DNA of 64,000 nucleotides from an uncultured Eubacteriales bacterium (lineage in GTDB: Bacteria; Bacillota; Clostridia; Christensenellales; Aristaeellaceae), in assembly GCA_902799045.1 (NCBI GenBank), contig CADBZH010000010.1, positions 1 through 64,000 of the forward strand. The letters run 5' to 3'. The translations under genes and the position numbers were made by a program. Positions 32,372 through 41,921 of this stretch are shown here, piece by piece. A model generated the notes under the pieces. It did not search any database and was not told the DNA's origin. It worked only from the letters and a program-made list of their open reading frames with translations. Every line of letters starts with the position of its first letter. Position 1 is the stretch's first letter.

Positions 32372-32401
32372 TTGACCGGCTTATGAGGATCAGGGTATAA
32401 T
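32372..32401 (+). promoter_or_regulatory. Candidate promoter of nth
   Basis: TTGACC (32372-32377), 18 bases, TATAAT (32396-32401). nth starts 31 bases downstream; the divergent XRE regulator is about 130 bases to the left. Confidence 0.65.
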
Positions 32402-32432
32402 TGTGGAAGATACAAAAGCGGGAGGGATGCCC

Positions 32433-33068
32433 ATGGACGCGAAGCGCGCGGCGCTGGTGATGGAGGCGCTTGAGAAGCTGTATCCGGAGGCAAAGCCGGA
32501 GCTGAACTTCCGCAATCCCTTTGAGACGCTGATCGCCACGATCCTGTCCGCCCAGTGCACGGACCGACGGGTGAACCTCGTCACGTCGCGGCTGTTCCCG
32601 ATGTACCCGGACGCTTACGCCATGGCGAAGCTCACGCCCGAGGAGCTGGAGCCGAGGATCAAGGAGTGCGGCCTGTACCACAACAAGGCCAGGAACATCG
32701 TCGCCGCCTGCCGGGCGCTGGTGGAGCGCTACAACGGCGAGGTGCCCCATACCCGCGAGGAGCTGATGGCCCTGCCGGGGGTGGGGCAGAAGACGGCGGG
32801 CGTGGTGCTGCTGGCGGCCTTCGGGGGCAACGAGATCCCGGTGGACACCCACGTGTTCCGCGTTTCCCGGCGCATCGGCCTCGCGGACGGCAACACCCCG
32901 GAGAAGGTGGAGGCGCAGCTGCGGGAGCTGCTCGATCCGGCGATCTGGTCCCATGGGCATCATTTGATCATCTGGCATGGGCGGCGCTGCTGCTACGCCC
33001 GGAAGCCGGAGTGCGAAAGGTGCCCGTTGAACGATGGACTGTGCGAGAAGCACATGGAAGAAAAATGA
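32433..33068 (+). CDS. nth: Endonuclease III
   Basis: 211 residues. A base-excision repair glycosylase/AP lyase removing oxidised pyrimidines. The helix-hairpin-helix LPGVGQKTAGV contains the catalytic Lys, VDTHVFRVS the catalytic Asp, and the C-terminal CYARKPECERCPLNDGLC supplies the four Cys of the [4Fe-4S] cluster. ATG 32433 has GGAGGG 7 bases upstream; ATG 32427 overlaps the site and is out of frame. It is 59 bases ahead of obg. Confidence 0.95.
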   Translation: MDAKRAALVMEALEKLYPEAKPELNFRNPFETLIATILSAQCTDRRVNLVTSRLFPMYPDAYAMAKLTPEELEPRIKECGLYHNKARNIVAACRALVERYNGEVPHTREELMALPGVGQKTAGVVLLAAFGGNEIPVDTHVFRVSRRIGLADGNTPEKVEAQLRELLDPAIWSHGHHLIIWHGRRCCYARKPECERCPLNDGLCEKHMEEK

Positions 33069-33124
33069 GGAATGAATAACGGCGCGACAGCCACGGTTAT
33101 TCCTCATTCTCAATTATGGGGTAG

Positions 33125-34399
<1,275 letters not shown>

Positions 34400-34404
34400 G
34401 GACT

Positions 34405-34486
34405 AGAGTGTGTTTCTAAAATCCCTGAAGCGCATTTTCGGCGTTTTTGACTGCATTTCTGTGTTGCTTTTCCTCGACTTGCAACC
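34405..34486. repeat. One-ended copy of the AGAGTGTGTTTCTAAAATCCC element between obg and yhbY
   Basis: Starts five bases after the obg stop with AGAGTGTGTTTCTAAAATCCC and matches the copy at 27849 through CTGCATTTCTGTGTTGCTTTT. It places foreign DNA in a pair of genes that are probably co-transcribed. Confidence 0.7.
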
Positions 34487-34564
34487 AGCTTTACAGGGGC
34501 GGCGATGCGGTGAAAAGACCGCCGCTGTGCCTGCCCAATCAGCGATACAATGGAGGAGAATACT

Positions 34565-34861
34565 ATGACCACCAAGCAGCGCGCGAAGCTGCGCGCCATG
34601 TGCAACACGATGGAGCCGATCCTGCACATCGGCAAGGACGGCATCACCGACAACCTGGTCAAGCAGTGCTGGGATGCGCTGGAAGCCCGGGAGCTGATCA
34701 AGGTGCAGGTGCTGAACACCGCGCCCTTTGAGTCCACCCGCGAGGCCTGCGACGCCCTGTGCGAGCGCGTGCACGCCGAGGGCGTGCAGACCATCGGCAA
34801 CCGCTTCAGCATCTACCGCCAGGCGCGGGAGCATTCGAAGATCCGGCTAGAGGACCTGTAA
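34565..34861 (+). CDS. yhbY: YhbY-type RNA-binding protein (CRM domain)
   Basis: 98 residues, the normal size for YhbY, a single CRM domain that binds the pre-50S ribosomal subunit. It has the family pattern RAKLRAMCNTMEPILHIGKDGIT, LIKVQVLN and QTIGNRFSIYR. ATG 34565 has GGAGGAG upstream. It follows obg on the same strand, with a repeat element inserted in the 165-base gap. Converges with the minus-strand membrane protein. Confidence 0.92.
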   Translation: MTTKQRAKLRAMCNTMEPILHIGKDGITDNLVKQCWDALEARELIKVQVLNTAPFESTREACDALCERVHAEGVQTIGNRFSIYRQAREHSKIRLEDL

Positions 34862-34890
34862 TCGCCGCATCGGCAGCCTCTCGCGCTGCG

Positions 34891-35664
34891 TCATCGCGAG
34901 GGATGCTCCAAGGCTTCGACGGGACGATCCGGTTCTCCCTGGCCGTCGAACAGCCTGCTTCCCACCCGGCGCTGGCCGATGGCGACGCCGAAGTGCGCCA
35001 GGATCGCCAGCGCCCCGGCGAGGCAGAGCGGGCTCGCGCCGCGCAGATACAGCGCCAGCAGCGCCGCCGCCATGAGCAGGTTGCGGGGCGTGACCCGGCT
35101 GGCCGCGATCCGCGCGGCGACCCTGCGCAGGCGCGTTTTCAGCGGCACCGCGGGGTCGGGCGCCTGCCTGGGCAGGGTCCGCCGCATCAGCCGGGAGAGC
35201 CCGCGGCTGTCCACCACCGCCACGGGGGGCGACGACAGCTCCCGGGCGTAGGCCAGGGCGCGGGGCTCCGCTGGACAGGTGGCGCACACTACCAGTCGCG
35301 CGGCCTCCCGATTCGCCTTCCAGGCGTTCAGGATGTCGCCGGAGGACAGCGTGGCTTCCGGGTGCTTCAACACCGGCGCGAGCGCGAAGGCCTCGCCCGG
35401 CCAGCGGGTGCGCACCCACGCGGCCAGCTCCGCCTGCGCCTCGGCGTCGCTCAGGCCCGCCAGCCGAAGCAGCTCTCCCCGCAGTTGCGCGGCGGAGGCT
35501 TTCTTTTTGATCGGCCGCGCCAGGATCAGCCCCCTGGCCAGCGCCGTGCACAAAAAGGCCAGCCCCGCCGCCAGCGGGATGCTGCCCCAGGCGTTCAGAA
35601 AGAACAGGTACAGCCCCGTCGCCGCGAGCGCGCCGAACGCGACGGTATCGATCATCTTTCCCAT
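34891..35664 (-). CDS. Membrane protein of unknown function
   Basis: 257 residues. Two hydrophobic helices near the N-terminus (about 8-46) and two near 205-240 flank a soluble, Ala/Arg-rich middle (about 50-195) that contains RLVVCATCPAEPRALAYARE and a VAVVDSRGLSRLM segment. I recognise no family. The start codon lies directly below a 16-base hairpin whose arm includes the likely ribosome binding site. Alternative start ATG 35655. Confidence 0.65.
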   Translation of the reverse strand: MGKMIDTVAFGALAATGLYLFFLNAWGSIPLAAGLAFLCTALARGLILARPIKKKASAAQLRGELLRLAGLSDAEAQAELAAWVRTRWPGEAFALAPVLKHPEATLSSGDILNAWKANREAARLVVCATCPAEPRALAYARELSSPPVAVVDSRGLSRLMRRTLPRQAPDPAVPLKTRLRRVAARIAASRVTPRNLLMAAALLALYLRGASPLCLAGALAILAHFGVAIGQRRVGSRLFDGQGEPDRPVEALEHPSR

Positions 35665-35669
35665 AAAAC

Positions 35670-35716
35670 ACGCCCTCTTTCCGTCTCTGCATTGAGCATT
35701 GACGGGAAGAGGGCGT
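35670..35716 (-). promoter_or_regulatory. 16-base hairpin covering the ribosome binding site of the downstream membrane protein
   Basis: ACGCCCTCTTTCCGTC (35670-35685) pairs over its whole length with GACGGGAAGAGGGCGT (35701-35716), with one G-T pair. Read on the minus strand it follows the PBP1A gene and is followed by GTTTT and the start codon at 35664; GAGGG, the only plausible binding site, lies in the stem. It could be a terminator of the PBP operon or a translational switch. Confidence 0.6.
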
Positions 35717-35770
35717 CTATTCAGCGTGAAAACCGATCGTTGACCCGGTGCCGGCCGGCGGTTGTTCCTG

Positions 35771-38167
35771 CTATCTCCCCAGCGTGCACCTTCCCAGGCT
35801 GGTGGAGTTTTCGTTGGTGGACGCGCCGATGAAGTAGGCGGTCACGTCGTCGAGGTTTTCGGCGTTGCGCAGCGGATGGCCCTCGGGGATGTAGATCATG
35901 CCGTACACCGTGGTATTGTGGCAGCCCTCCGAGGCGACCTGGTGGCTGTAGTTGCACACGGTCACGGCGCGGTGCATGTTGCAGTAGGCCGTGGGCTGGG
36001 TGCCGTTCAGGTAGTAGTCGGTGTTGGTGCCGTAGTGGTTCACGTCGTTGCGGCAGGCGGAGGTGGGCAGCATGCCCGAAACCGCGCAGACCGTGCAGGC
36101 GGTGAGCCCGAAGTCGGCGGGGGAGCCGGCGATGATGGCACGGTCGGCGGTGCAGCCGGTCAGGGTGTGCACCTGGGTCATGATCGAGGCCCACAGCGGC
36201 GCGGCATAGCTGCCGCCGGTGGCGTCGCTGGTCAGCGGCTTGTAGTTGTCCGAGCCGACCCAGACGGCGGCGGAATAGTAGCCCGTCATGCCGGCGAAGG
36301 TGACGCCGATGTTGTTGGTGTTGGTACCGGTCTTGCCGGCCACAGTCAGCCCGCCGAAGTTCGCGCGGGAGCCGGTGCCGATCCCCGGCTGGACGCAGCC
36401 CTTCAGCACGTCCACCAGCATGTAGGCGGTGGAGGGCTTGAAGGCCTGCCAGGTCTCCTGCACCTCCTTCACGTCGATGTAGACGGTGCCGTCGGCGTTC
36501 AGGATCTGCGTGAAGGCGTAGGATTCCTGATAGACGCCCCGGTTCGCGATGGCCCCGAAGGCGGTGGCCAGCTCCACCACCGACAGGCCGGAGGAGCCCA
36601 GCGCCAGGCCGGAGCCGTTGGCCAGGATGTGGTTCGGGTTCACGCCCAGCTTGAGCAGGTACGTGACGGAATTCTCGATGCCCACATAGTCCATCAGCAC
36701 GTGGGCCGTGGAGGTGTTGTGCGACTGGTTGATGGCGTGGCGCATGCTCTCCACGCCGGAGAAGCCGCCGCCCTCGAAGTTGTTGGGATAGCCCGTCTCG
36801 CTGACCCAGCCCTTGATGGGAATCGGCATGTTCAGCACCGGCGTGCCGGGGGAATAGCCCATGTCAAACGCCGGGCCGTACACCGCCAGCGGCTTGATGG
36901 CCGAGCCCACGGGCATGTCGTTCTGGTAGGCGCGGTTCAGCTGCTTGCGCTGCACGGGCTCGTTGCGCCCGCCGACGATGGCGATCAGCTCGCCGGTGTG
37001 CCAGTCCATCACCGCCGCGGCGCACTGGGGCTGCACGACGGTCAGGTATTCGCCGCCGCCCAGCGACGCCTGGGTGGAGCTGTCGTTGGAATAGCGCATG
37101 GCGGGATACTGGTTCCAGTTGGTGATGGTCTCCTGCACAGCCTGCTGCACCTCGGGGTTCAGGCTGGTGAACACCTTGTAGCCGCCGTTGCGCAGCTTGG
37201 TCTCCATCTGGCTGCGGTTGTAGCTGGTGTCCTCCAGGCCCTCGACGCGCAGCATCTTCGTCACGACATCGTAGATGGAATACTCCACGTAGTAGGCGTT
37301 GTCGTACATGTTGTCGCTGGCGGCGGTGCTGCTCTCGACGATCGAGAGCGTGTCCGCCACGGCCGCGTCATACTCCTCCTCGGTGATGAGGCGGTGGTCC
37401 AGCATTTCACGCAGCACGTAGTCCGTGCGGTCGTTGGTCGTCTCCGGCCGGTTGCGGCGATAGTAATTTGAGCGCGGGTTGTAGCGATAGGGGTTTCGGA
37501 TCAGGCCCGCCAGGCACGCGCATTCGCGCAGCGTCAGCTGGGTCAGGTCCTTGCCGAAATAATCCTGGGCGGCGATCTTCACGCCATAGCTGGAGCCGCC
37601 CATGTAGATGACGTTCAGGTAGGCCTCCAGGATCTCCTCCTTGCTGAGGTTCTTCTCCAGCTCCAGCGCCAGGTAGGCCTCCTGCATCTTGCGCTTGTAA
37701 TTCTGGTCGCTGTTCAGAAGCGTCAGCTTCACCAGCTGGCAGGTGATGGTGGACGCGCCCTGGGTGGCGCCGCCCATCAGGTTGTTCACCAGCGCGCCGA
37801 CGATGCGCTTCAGGTCCACGCCGTGGTGCTCATAGAAGCGGGAATCCTCGATGGCGATGACGGCGTTGATCAGCTGCTGGGGGATGTCCTCGATCTCCAC
37901 GTAGATGCGGTTTTCCGAGCCCTTGAACTCCATGATCAGGTTGCCCTGGCTGTCATAGATGAAGCTGGTCTGGCTCTGCGCGCCGATGGCGGCCAGGTCC
38001 AGGTCCGGCGCGGTGTCCACCCAGCCCTTGGCGATGCCGGCCACCAGGCCGGTGCCCGTCAGGGCGATCAGCAGCACCGCGAAGAACAGCATCTTCACCG
38101 TGGTCATCAAAACCGCGAACAGGAAGTTCCTGTCCGTTTCCCTCGGCTTGAATATCGCGTACTTCAA
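35771..38167 (-). CDS. Class A penicillin-binding protein (PBP1A type)
   Basis: 798 residues. A cytoplasmic start and one membrane helix (about 20-46) precede a GT51 transglycosylase domain (IAIEDSRFYEHHGVD with the catalytic Glu, QGASTITCQLVKLTLL, EAYLNVIYMGG) and a transpeptidase domain with SxxK as GSAIKPL (about 425), SHN and KTGT (AGKTGTNTN, about 610). It polymerises and cross-links peptidoglycan outside the cell. The C-terminal 110 residues are unusual, with seven or so Cys (CTVCAVSG ... CRNDVNHYG ... YCNMHRAVTVC), suggesting disulfides or a metal site. It follows mltG by 53 bases. Confidence 0.93.
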   Translation of the reverse strand: MKYAIFKPRETDRNFLFAVLMTTVKMLFFAVLLIALTGTGLVAGIAKGWVDTAPDLDLAAIGAQSQTSFIYDSQGNLIMEFKGSENRIYVEIEDIPQQLINAVIAIEDSRFYEHHGVDLKRIVGALVNNLMGGATQGASTITCQLVKLTLLNSDQNYKRKMQEAYLALELEKNLSKEEILEAYLNVIYMGGSSYGVKIAAQDYFGKDLTQLTLRECACLAGLIRNPYRYNPRSNYYRRNRPETTNDRTDYVLREMLDHRLITEEEYDAAVADTLSIVESSTAASDNMYDNAYYVEYSIYDVVTKMLRVEGLEDTSYNRSQMETKLRNGGYKVFTSLNPEVQQAVQETITNWNQYPAMRYSNDSSTQASLGGGEYLTVVQPQCAAAVMDWHTGELIAIVGGRNEPVQRKQLNRAYQNDMPVGSAIKPLAVYGPAFDMGYSPGTPVLNMPIPIKGWVSETGYPNNFEGGGFSGVESMRHAINQSHNTSTAHVLMDYVGIENSVTYLLKLGVNPNHILANGSGLALGSSGLSVVELATAFGAIANRGVYQESYAFTQILNADGTVYIDVKEVQETWQAFKPSTAYMLVDVLKGCVQPGIGTGSRANFGGLTVAGKTGTNTNNIGVTFAGMTGYYSAAVWVGSDNYKPLTSDATGGSYAAPLWASIMTQVHTLTGCTADRAIIAGSPADFGLTACTVCAVSGMLPTSACRNDVNHYGTNTDYYLNGTQPTAYCNMHRAVTVCNYSHQVASEGCHNTTVYGMIYIPEGHPLRNAENLDDVTAYFIGASTNENSTSLGRCTLGR

Positions 38168-38220
38168 ATCGATTGCCTCCGCAAAGGATATTTATCCGTG
38201 CCTGCACGCCGGGCGGGCGC

Positions 38221-39522
38221 TTACCCTTCCGGCTGTTGGGCGGCCGCCGCGGCCTCCAGGGCCTGCCGGCGGTCGTACTCCTCCCACAGCGGGCGATACT
38301 TCGCGACGTTGGCGTCGTGCTCCTCCCGGCTGATGGAGAAGACCAGCTGGCCGGAGCCGGGCTCCGTGGCGCAGAAGTAGAGGTAGCCCTGGTTGATGAA
38401 GTCCATGTCAGGCGACTGCGCCGCCTCCAGCGCCGCCACCGACGGGTTGCAGATCGGGCCGATCGGCAGCGCCGGGACGTAGTAGGTGTTGTAGGGGTTC
38501 TCCGCGGCGATGTCGGCCTCGGTGAGGGCCAGCCTGTGCTCGCCGGACGGGTAGGTGACGGTCGGGTCGCTCTCCAGCTTCATGCCCAGCCGGAGCCGGT
38601 TGTGGAACACGGCGGATACCCGGGCGTAGTCCTCGCGGCTGGCGGCCTCCTTCTCGATCATCGAGGCGAGCACCACGGTCTGATCCATCGTCAGTCCCGT
38701 GTCAAAGGCCTCCACGGCGTGATAGCCCTCCTCGTCGGTGTAATAGCCGGCGTCCTGGGCGTAGTACACGGCGTCGATCACCTTGTTGTGCTGGTTCAGC
38801 AGCGTGCGGATGATGCTCTCGGCGGTGGCGGAGGTGAACACCCGGTAGGTGTCCGGCGCGAGATAGCCCTCCAGGGCGTATTTGCGGCCCGCCAGCGTGC
38901 CGGCGTTCTGGGCGTCGCGCAGCGCGTAGCTCGAGCCGACGAACAGGTCCACGTTGTTGCAGAGCTTCAGGAACTCCGCGCGGCTTTCCAGCGCGCCGAT
39001 TTCCACCAGGTAATCGGCCACGTCCTCGCAGGTCCAGCCGGGCACGATGGTGATCACGCGCTCGTTGGTCTGGCTGCCGGAGGTCAGCTCCTCGATGATC
39101 TGGTCCACGTTCATGGCGGGCGACAGCTTGAACACGCCGTAGCTCAGCGAATTCGTCAGCCCCTTGAACTGCACCAGATACTTGAACACGCTCTTGTTGC
39201 GCAGCAGCTTGGCTTCCTCCAGGCGTTCGCCGATCTGGGCGACGGTCTCGCCGCTGTCGATCTGGAAGTCCACCACCTCGGCGTTGTCCTTCGCGACGGG
39301 CGCGAAGAACGCGCCGTAGACGCGGTCATAGCCGATGGAGACCATGCCGATCACCATCAGCACGCTGCAAATGAAGATCAGCAGCGGGCGCAGCAGCTTC
39401 CACAGCCAGGCATACCAGTACAGGCCGTACTCGCGATCCTCGTGCAGGGCCCGTATGCTGTATTTCTCTGATTGTATGACCGGCCTGCGCCGTGCGGCGC
39501 GCCGCTTGCGTTTGTTTGCCAT
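38221..39522 (-). CDS. mltG: Endolytic murein transglycosylase MltG
   Basis: 433 residues. A basic cytoplasmic tail (NKRKRRAARRR) and one membrane helix (about 50-72) precede a LysM-like segment and the YceG/MltG domain: LEGYLAPDTYRV, MIEKEAASREDYARVSAVFHNRL with the catalytic Glu, SDPTVTYPSG, and YNTYYVPALPIGPICNPS. MltG cuts nascent glycan strands and sets their length. Immediate neighbour of the PBP1A gene, its functional partner, in the same orientation. Confidence 0.95.
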   Translation of the reverse strand: MANKRKRRAARRRPVIQSEKYSIRALHEDREYGLYWYAWLWKLLRPLLIFICSVLMVIGMVSIGYDRVYGAFFAPVAKDNAEVVDFQIDSGETVAQIGERLEEAKLLRNKSVFKYLVQFKGLTNSLSYGVFKLSPAMNVDQIIEELTSGSQTNERVITIVPGWTCEDVADYLVEIGALESRAEFLKLCNNVDLFVGSSYALRDAQNAGTLAGRKYALEGYLAPDTYRVFTSATAESIIRTLLNQHNKVIDAVYYAQDAGYYTDEEGYHAVEAFDTGLTMDQTVVLASMIEKEAASREDYARVSAVFHNRLRLGMKLESDPTVTYPSGEHRLALTEADIAAENPYNTYYVPALPIGPICNPSVAALEAAQSPDMDFINQGYLYFCATEPGSGQLVFSISREEHDANVAKYRPLWEEYDRRQALEAAAAAQQPEG

Positions 39523-39592
39523 GTGTGTCCTCCGATGTCCGCGAGGTATCCGAAGCCCACGGCCCCCTCAAGGGGAAGGCCTTTGGGGAAGA

Positions 39593-39943
39593 TCAATTCT
39601 GCGTCAGCATGTCCAGATCCACGCCGGCCACGTCGGCCAGGATCTTGAAGATGTCGGAAAGCATGCGCTGGAAGCGGAATTCCGCCATCAGGAACGCGCT
39701 GACATCCGGGTTGAATTGCAGCAGCGCGCCGATTTGCTGAAGGCGCTGCAAATCCTCCTCCGGCATGTTTTCGCCGGCGGCCAGCCTGGCCTGCATGCGG
39801 AATTGCAGCCGCTTGTATTCGTCCAGCAGCGCCTTGTTGGTGCCGTCGTCATAGGCGGCCTCCTTCAGGCGCAGGTACTCGCGGTATTCCTCGCTCTCCT
39901 TCAGCGCCCGCGCCAGCGCGTGGGCCTGGTCGTATGGATTCAT
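39593..39943 (-). CDS. YlbF/YmcA-family regulator
   Basis: 116 residues, mostly alpha-helical, matching the YlbF/YmcA (Com_YlbF) family: YDQAHALARALKESEEYREYLRLKEAAY, then a second helical stretch ending FRFQRMLSDIFKILADVAGVDLDML. In Bacillus these proteins form a complex with RNase Y and influence biofilm, competence and sporulation. ATG 39943 fits the conserved N-terminus, preceded by GAGGG. It lies between RNase J and mltG, so an RNA-processing link is reasonable. Confidence 0.85.
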   Translation of the reverse strand: MNPYDQAHALARALKESEEYREYLRLKEAAYDDGTNKALLDEYKRLQFRMQARLAAGENMPEEDLQRLQQIGALLQFNPDVSAFLMAEFRFQRMLSDIFKILADVAGVDLDMLTQN

Positions 39944-40020
39944 AAGAACCCTCGCTTTCGTTTGACGTTGAAATGGATCATTCAGTTCAGGGAGAAGGCG
40001 CTGTTCCTGATCCCTGATCC

Positions 40021-41694
40021 CTAAATATCCACGATGATCGGCAGGATCATCGGGTTGCGCTTCAGGGTGTCGAAGATATAGCGCTGCACGGACTCGCGCA
40101 CGTCGTTCTTGAGCCGGTTCCAGTCGGTGGAATCGATGGGCCCGAAGGCCTCGATGGCCCGCACGGCGGCCTGCCGCGCGCCCTCCACCAGCTCGTCGGA
40201 CTCCCGCACGTACACGAAGCCGCGGCTGATGATGTCCGGGCCGGAGACCACGGAGCCGAGGTCGTGATCCACGCCCATCACCACGATGAGCAGGCCGTCC
40301 TCGGACAGGTGCTTCCGGTCGCGCAGCACCACCGAGCCCACGTCGCCGATGCCCAGGCCGTCGATCAGCACCGAGCCGCTGGGCACCACGCCGGTCACGT
40401 CGATGGAATCCGGGCCCAGCTCGATCACGTCGCCGATCTCCACCAGCTGCACGTTGTCGTCGGCCATGCCCAGCGAGCGCGCCAGGTTCGCGTGGTGATA
40501 GAGGTGGCGATACTCGCCATGCACGGGGATGAAGAACTTCGGCCGGATCAGCGTGTGCATCAGCTTCAGCTCTTCCTGGCGGGCGTGGCCCGAGACGTGC
40601 ACCTCCGCCAGGGAATCGTAGATCACGTTCGCGCCGATGCGGATCAGCTGGTTGATGACCCGGGAGACGCTCTTTTCGTTGCCGGGGATGGGCGTGGCGG
40701 AGATGATGACCATGTCGCCCTCGCGGATCTCCAGCTTGCGATGCTCGGCAAAGGCCATGCGGGAAAGGCCGCTCATCGGCTCGCCCTGGCTGCCGGTGGT
40801 GACGACGGCGATCTGCGCGTCGGGATAGCGGTCGATCTCCTCGGCGGTGATCAGCGTGCCCTCCGGGATCTTCAGATAGCCCAGCTGCATGGCCACCTTG
40901 GAAACGTTCACCATGCTGCGGCCCATCAGGCACACCTTGCGGTGGAACCGCACCGCGGAATCCACCACCGCCTGGATGCGGTGCACGTTGCTGGCGAACA
41001 TGGCGATGATGACGCGGCCCGTCGCCTTCTGGAACTGGTCGTTGAACGTGGCGGCCACCTTCACCTCCGACATCGTATAGCCCGGGCGCTCGGCGTTCGT
41101 GGAATCGGCCAGCAGCGCCAGCACGCCCTCGCTGCCCAGCTCGGCCAGCCGGCCCAGGTCGATCGGCGCGCCGTCCAGCGGGGTGTAGTCCACCTTGAAG
41201 TCGCCCGTGTGCACGATCAGGCCCACCGGCGTGCGGATCGCCAGGGCGCAGGCGCCGGCGATGGAGTGATTCACGTGAATGAATTCAACGCTGAAGCAGC
41301 CTGCCTTGATGACGTCGCCCTCGGTGACGACGTTCAGCGGGGCCACGTTTTGCAGCCGGTGCTCCTTCAGTTTATGCTCGCACAGAGCCAGCGTCAGCTT
41401 CGTGCCGTAGACGGGCGCGGGCAGGTTGCGCAGCACATAGGGCACCGCGCCGATGTGGTCCTCGTGGCCATGGGTGATGAAATAGCCCCGGATCTTTTCA
41501 CGGTTGTGCTCCAGGTAGCTGGTATCGGGGATCACCAGGTCCACGCCGGGCATGTCCTCGCGGGGGAAGATGCTGCCCAGGTCGATCACGATGATATCGT
41601 TCTGGTATTCCAACACCGTCAGGTTCTTGCCGATTTCGCCAAGGCCGCCCAGCGGTATGATCTTCAGTCGCGCCTCCTTGTTTTTTCTGGACAA
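40021..41694 (-). CDS. rnj: Ribonuclease J
   Basis: 557 residues from TTG 41694 (MSRKNKEARLKIIPLGG), chosen because AAAGGAGG lies 8 bases upstream and because RNase J proteins begin here; the frame stays open 48 codons further. It has the metallo-beta-lactamase motif THGHEDHIGAVPY, HTGDFKVD, and the beta-CASP parts including TGSQGEPMSGLSRM and PVHGEYRHL. RNase J is a 5'-3' exonuclease and endonuclease for mRNA decay and rRNA maturation. It heads a minus-strand series ending with the PBP1A gene. Confidence 0.95.
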   Translation of the reverse strand: MSRKNKEARLKIIPLGGLGEIGKNLTVLEYQNDIIVIDLGSIFPREDMPGVDLVIPDTSYLEHNREKIRGYFITHGHEDHIGAVPYVLRNLPAPVYGTKLTLALCEHKLKEHRLQNVAPLNVVTEGDVIKAGCFSVEFIHVNHSIAGACALAIRTPVGLIVHTGDFKVDYTPLDGAPIDLGRLAELGSEGVLALLADSTNAERPGYTMSEVKVAATFNDQFQKATGRVIIAMFASNVHRIQAVVDSAVRFHRKVCLMGRSMVNVSKVAMQLGYLKIPEGTLITAEEIDRYPDAQIAVVTTGSQGEPMSGLSRMAFAEHRKLEIREGDMVIISATPIPGNEKSVSRVINQLIRIGANVIYDSLAEVHVSGHARQEELKLMHTLIRPKFFIPVHGEYRHLYHHANLARSLGMADDNVQLVEIGDVIELGPDSIDVTGVVPSGSVLIDGLGIGDVGSVVLRDRKHLSEDGLLIVVMGVDHDLGSVVSGPDIISRGFVYVRESDELVEGARQAAVRAIEAFGPIDSTDWNRLKNDVRESVQRYIFDTLKRNPMILPIIVDI

Positions 41695-41810
41695 ACCATT
41701 GCCTCCTTTATCGTTTGATATTGCTCTATTATGTTTCACGCCGCGGCTGCCCCGCGAACGCGACAATTCAACTTTCAGTATGCGATACCACGCCACAGCA
41801 TACCAAAATA

Positions 41811-41839
41811 AGTATAGCACAATTTCCGTTAAATTCACA
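41811..41839 (-). promoter_or_regulatory. Candidate promoter of RNase J
   Basis: On the minus strand TATACT (41816-41811) is preceded by TGC, an extended -10. The -35 region (TGTGAA) is weak. The gene starts about 117 bases downstream. Confidence 0.4.
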
Positions 41840-41921
41840 GCCCCTGCCGTGTCTTTATCGGAAATTGTGCGTAAAAACAGCGTGCGCTTGCGGAGGGATG
41901 GTCATGAGAGGGCTCCCGGGC

